Shown: one piece after another, positions 63,536 through 64,000 of the stretch
Layout: every line of letters starts with the position of its first letter
Numbering within the stretch: the stretch's first letter is position 1
From: Pisaster brevispinus
Lineage: Eukaryota; Echinodermata; Asteroidea; Forcipulatida; Asteriidae
Assembly (NCBI GenBank): GCA_023634235.1
Contig: JAMKCF010000002.1
Coordinates: forward strand, 14,627,091 to 14,691,090
Reading direction: 5' to 3'
DNA length: 64,000 bases
The notes under the pieces: model-generated
What the model saw: only the letters and a program-made list of their open reading frames with translations
Database searches by the model: none
What the model was told of the DNA's origin: nothing
Position numbers and translations under genes: made by a program

Positions 63536-64000
63536 AGTTGGTTTAAACTCGAAGTACTGAAGAAAAGTGTAGTAATTTGTTTTTGTTTTTTTCAAAAAAA
63601 AAACCTGACTTATTTTTATCAAAAGAGCAGCTGAATAAAAATTCACAAAATCACTTTTTGTGATTTGTACTATTTTAGGTTTGAACACTGCATAGTCTTC
63701 AACTCTGTTTTTAAATAGACATAATAATTGCATCTGGGAAAAAAGAATAAAATTGGTTTTACCCGACACCGATTTAGATAAGTACTGTACGCTCCCCAAG
63801 TCCTGCAAATCTATAGTCTCTGTTCAAGACAATATCCGACAATGGCAAAAGCAGACTCTTTTGTACAGCAGATGGTTTATGGGGGGTACTCAAATGAAAG
63901 GCTTGAAAAAAAGACTAACGTGAGCGAGTGGAACATGAAACAACCCTGTTGATTGGCGGAAGCTAGGAGCATGGAATTCTGATTGGTCAGTTTGCATATA

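Larger units (their letters stand above)
57742..64000 (-). other. KIF1 intron running off the window
   Basis: The exon at 57741 enters with 2 nt, so an upstream exon must exist, but no coiled-coil or FHA coding sequence is seen on the minus strand up to 64000. The stretch holds MITEs, the AATTGGGG-rich region 58440-58870, the long inverted repeat 59398-59879 and a GTTT microsatellite at 62220-62250. Confidence 0.65.

Noticed and set aside
63377..63808. 143-codon ORF on the minus strand
   Set aside because: Half of it is the MITE at 63355-63535; the remainder is low complexity.
57742..64000. Further KIF1 exons (coiled coil, FHA) in this stretch
   Set aside because: I scanned the minus strand for the expected acidic coiled-coil and FHA motifs with splice sites and found none; the intron seems to run past the window.
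1..64000. A new multi-gene defence or biosynthetic system
   Set aside because: The window holds four ordinary animal genes in separate transcription units; nothing suggests a linked novel system beyond the individual oddities listed.

Overview
This is animal nuclear DNA: AT-rich, with short coding exons separated by long introns flanked by GT..AG sites, and packed with small mobile elements. The proteins are deuterostome-like. The repeat landscape (tRNA-headed SINEs, many palindromic MITE families, and a tRNA-like 'ACCGGGACTCGAACCC' repeat) suggests a marine invertebrate. My best guess is an echinoderm, perhaps a sea star; this is inference from gene and repeat character, not proof.

Layout. 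(1) Bases 1-3050, plus strand: the last two coding exons of an ephexin-type RhoGEF (C-terminal SH3 domain) and its probable 3' UTR. (2) Bases 3050-7620: intergenic, repeats only. (3) Bases 7623-12114, minus strand: a five-exon gene that I identify as a greatly enlarged FAAP20, the Fanconi anaemia core-complex protein with a UBZ4 ubiquitin-binding zinc finger. (4) Bases 12368-18111, plus strand: a complete six-exon DFFB/CAD gene (caspase-activated DNase, 339 aa), head to head with FAAP20 across about 250 bp. (5) Bases 19150-21870: a 177-bp satellite array embedded in an interspersed repeat. (6) Bases 21870-31068: intergenic or 3' flank, repeats only. (7) Bases 31069-57741, minus strand: the last 21 constitutive exons (972 codons plus a partial one) of a KIF1A/UNC-104 kinesin-3, ending in the PH domain. 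Its motor and FHA exons lie beyond base 64000. (8) Bases 57742-64000: intron of that gene, with no further exon recognised.

Exon phases were checked by hand and close exactly for FAAP20 (2388 nt = 796 codons), DFFB (1020 nt = 340 codons) and KIF1 (2921 nt = 2 + 973 codons). The genes do not form an operon. The only clear neighbour relationship is the probable shared promoter of FAAP20 (crosslink repair) and DFFB (apoptotic DNA cleavage).

Most notable items: the enlarged FAAP20 with an internal 131-residue duplication; an apparently mutually exclusive exon pair in KIF1 that reading phase forces apart; the 177-bp array that appears to have expanded inside a mobile element without any indel; an intron made almost wholly of three MITEs end to end; and two unusual palindromes in DFFB introns. 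No CRISPR array, operon or microbial defence system is present. All calls are from reading the sequence; no database search was run.
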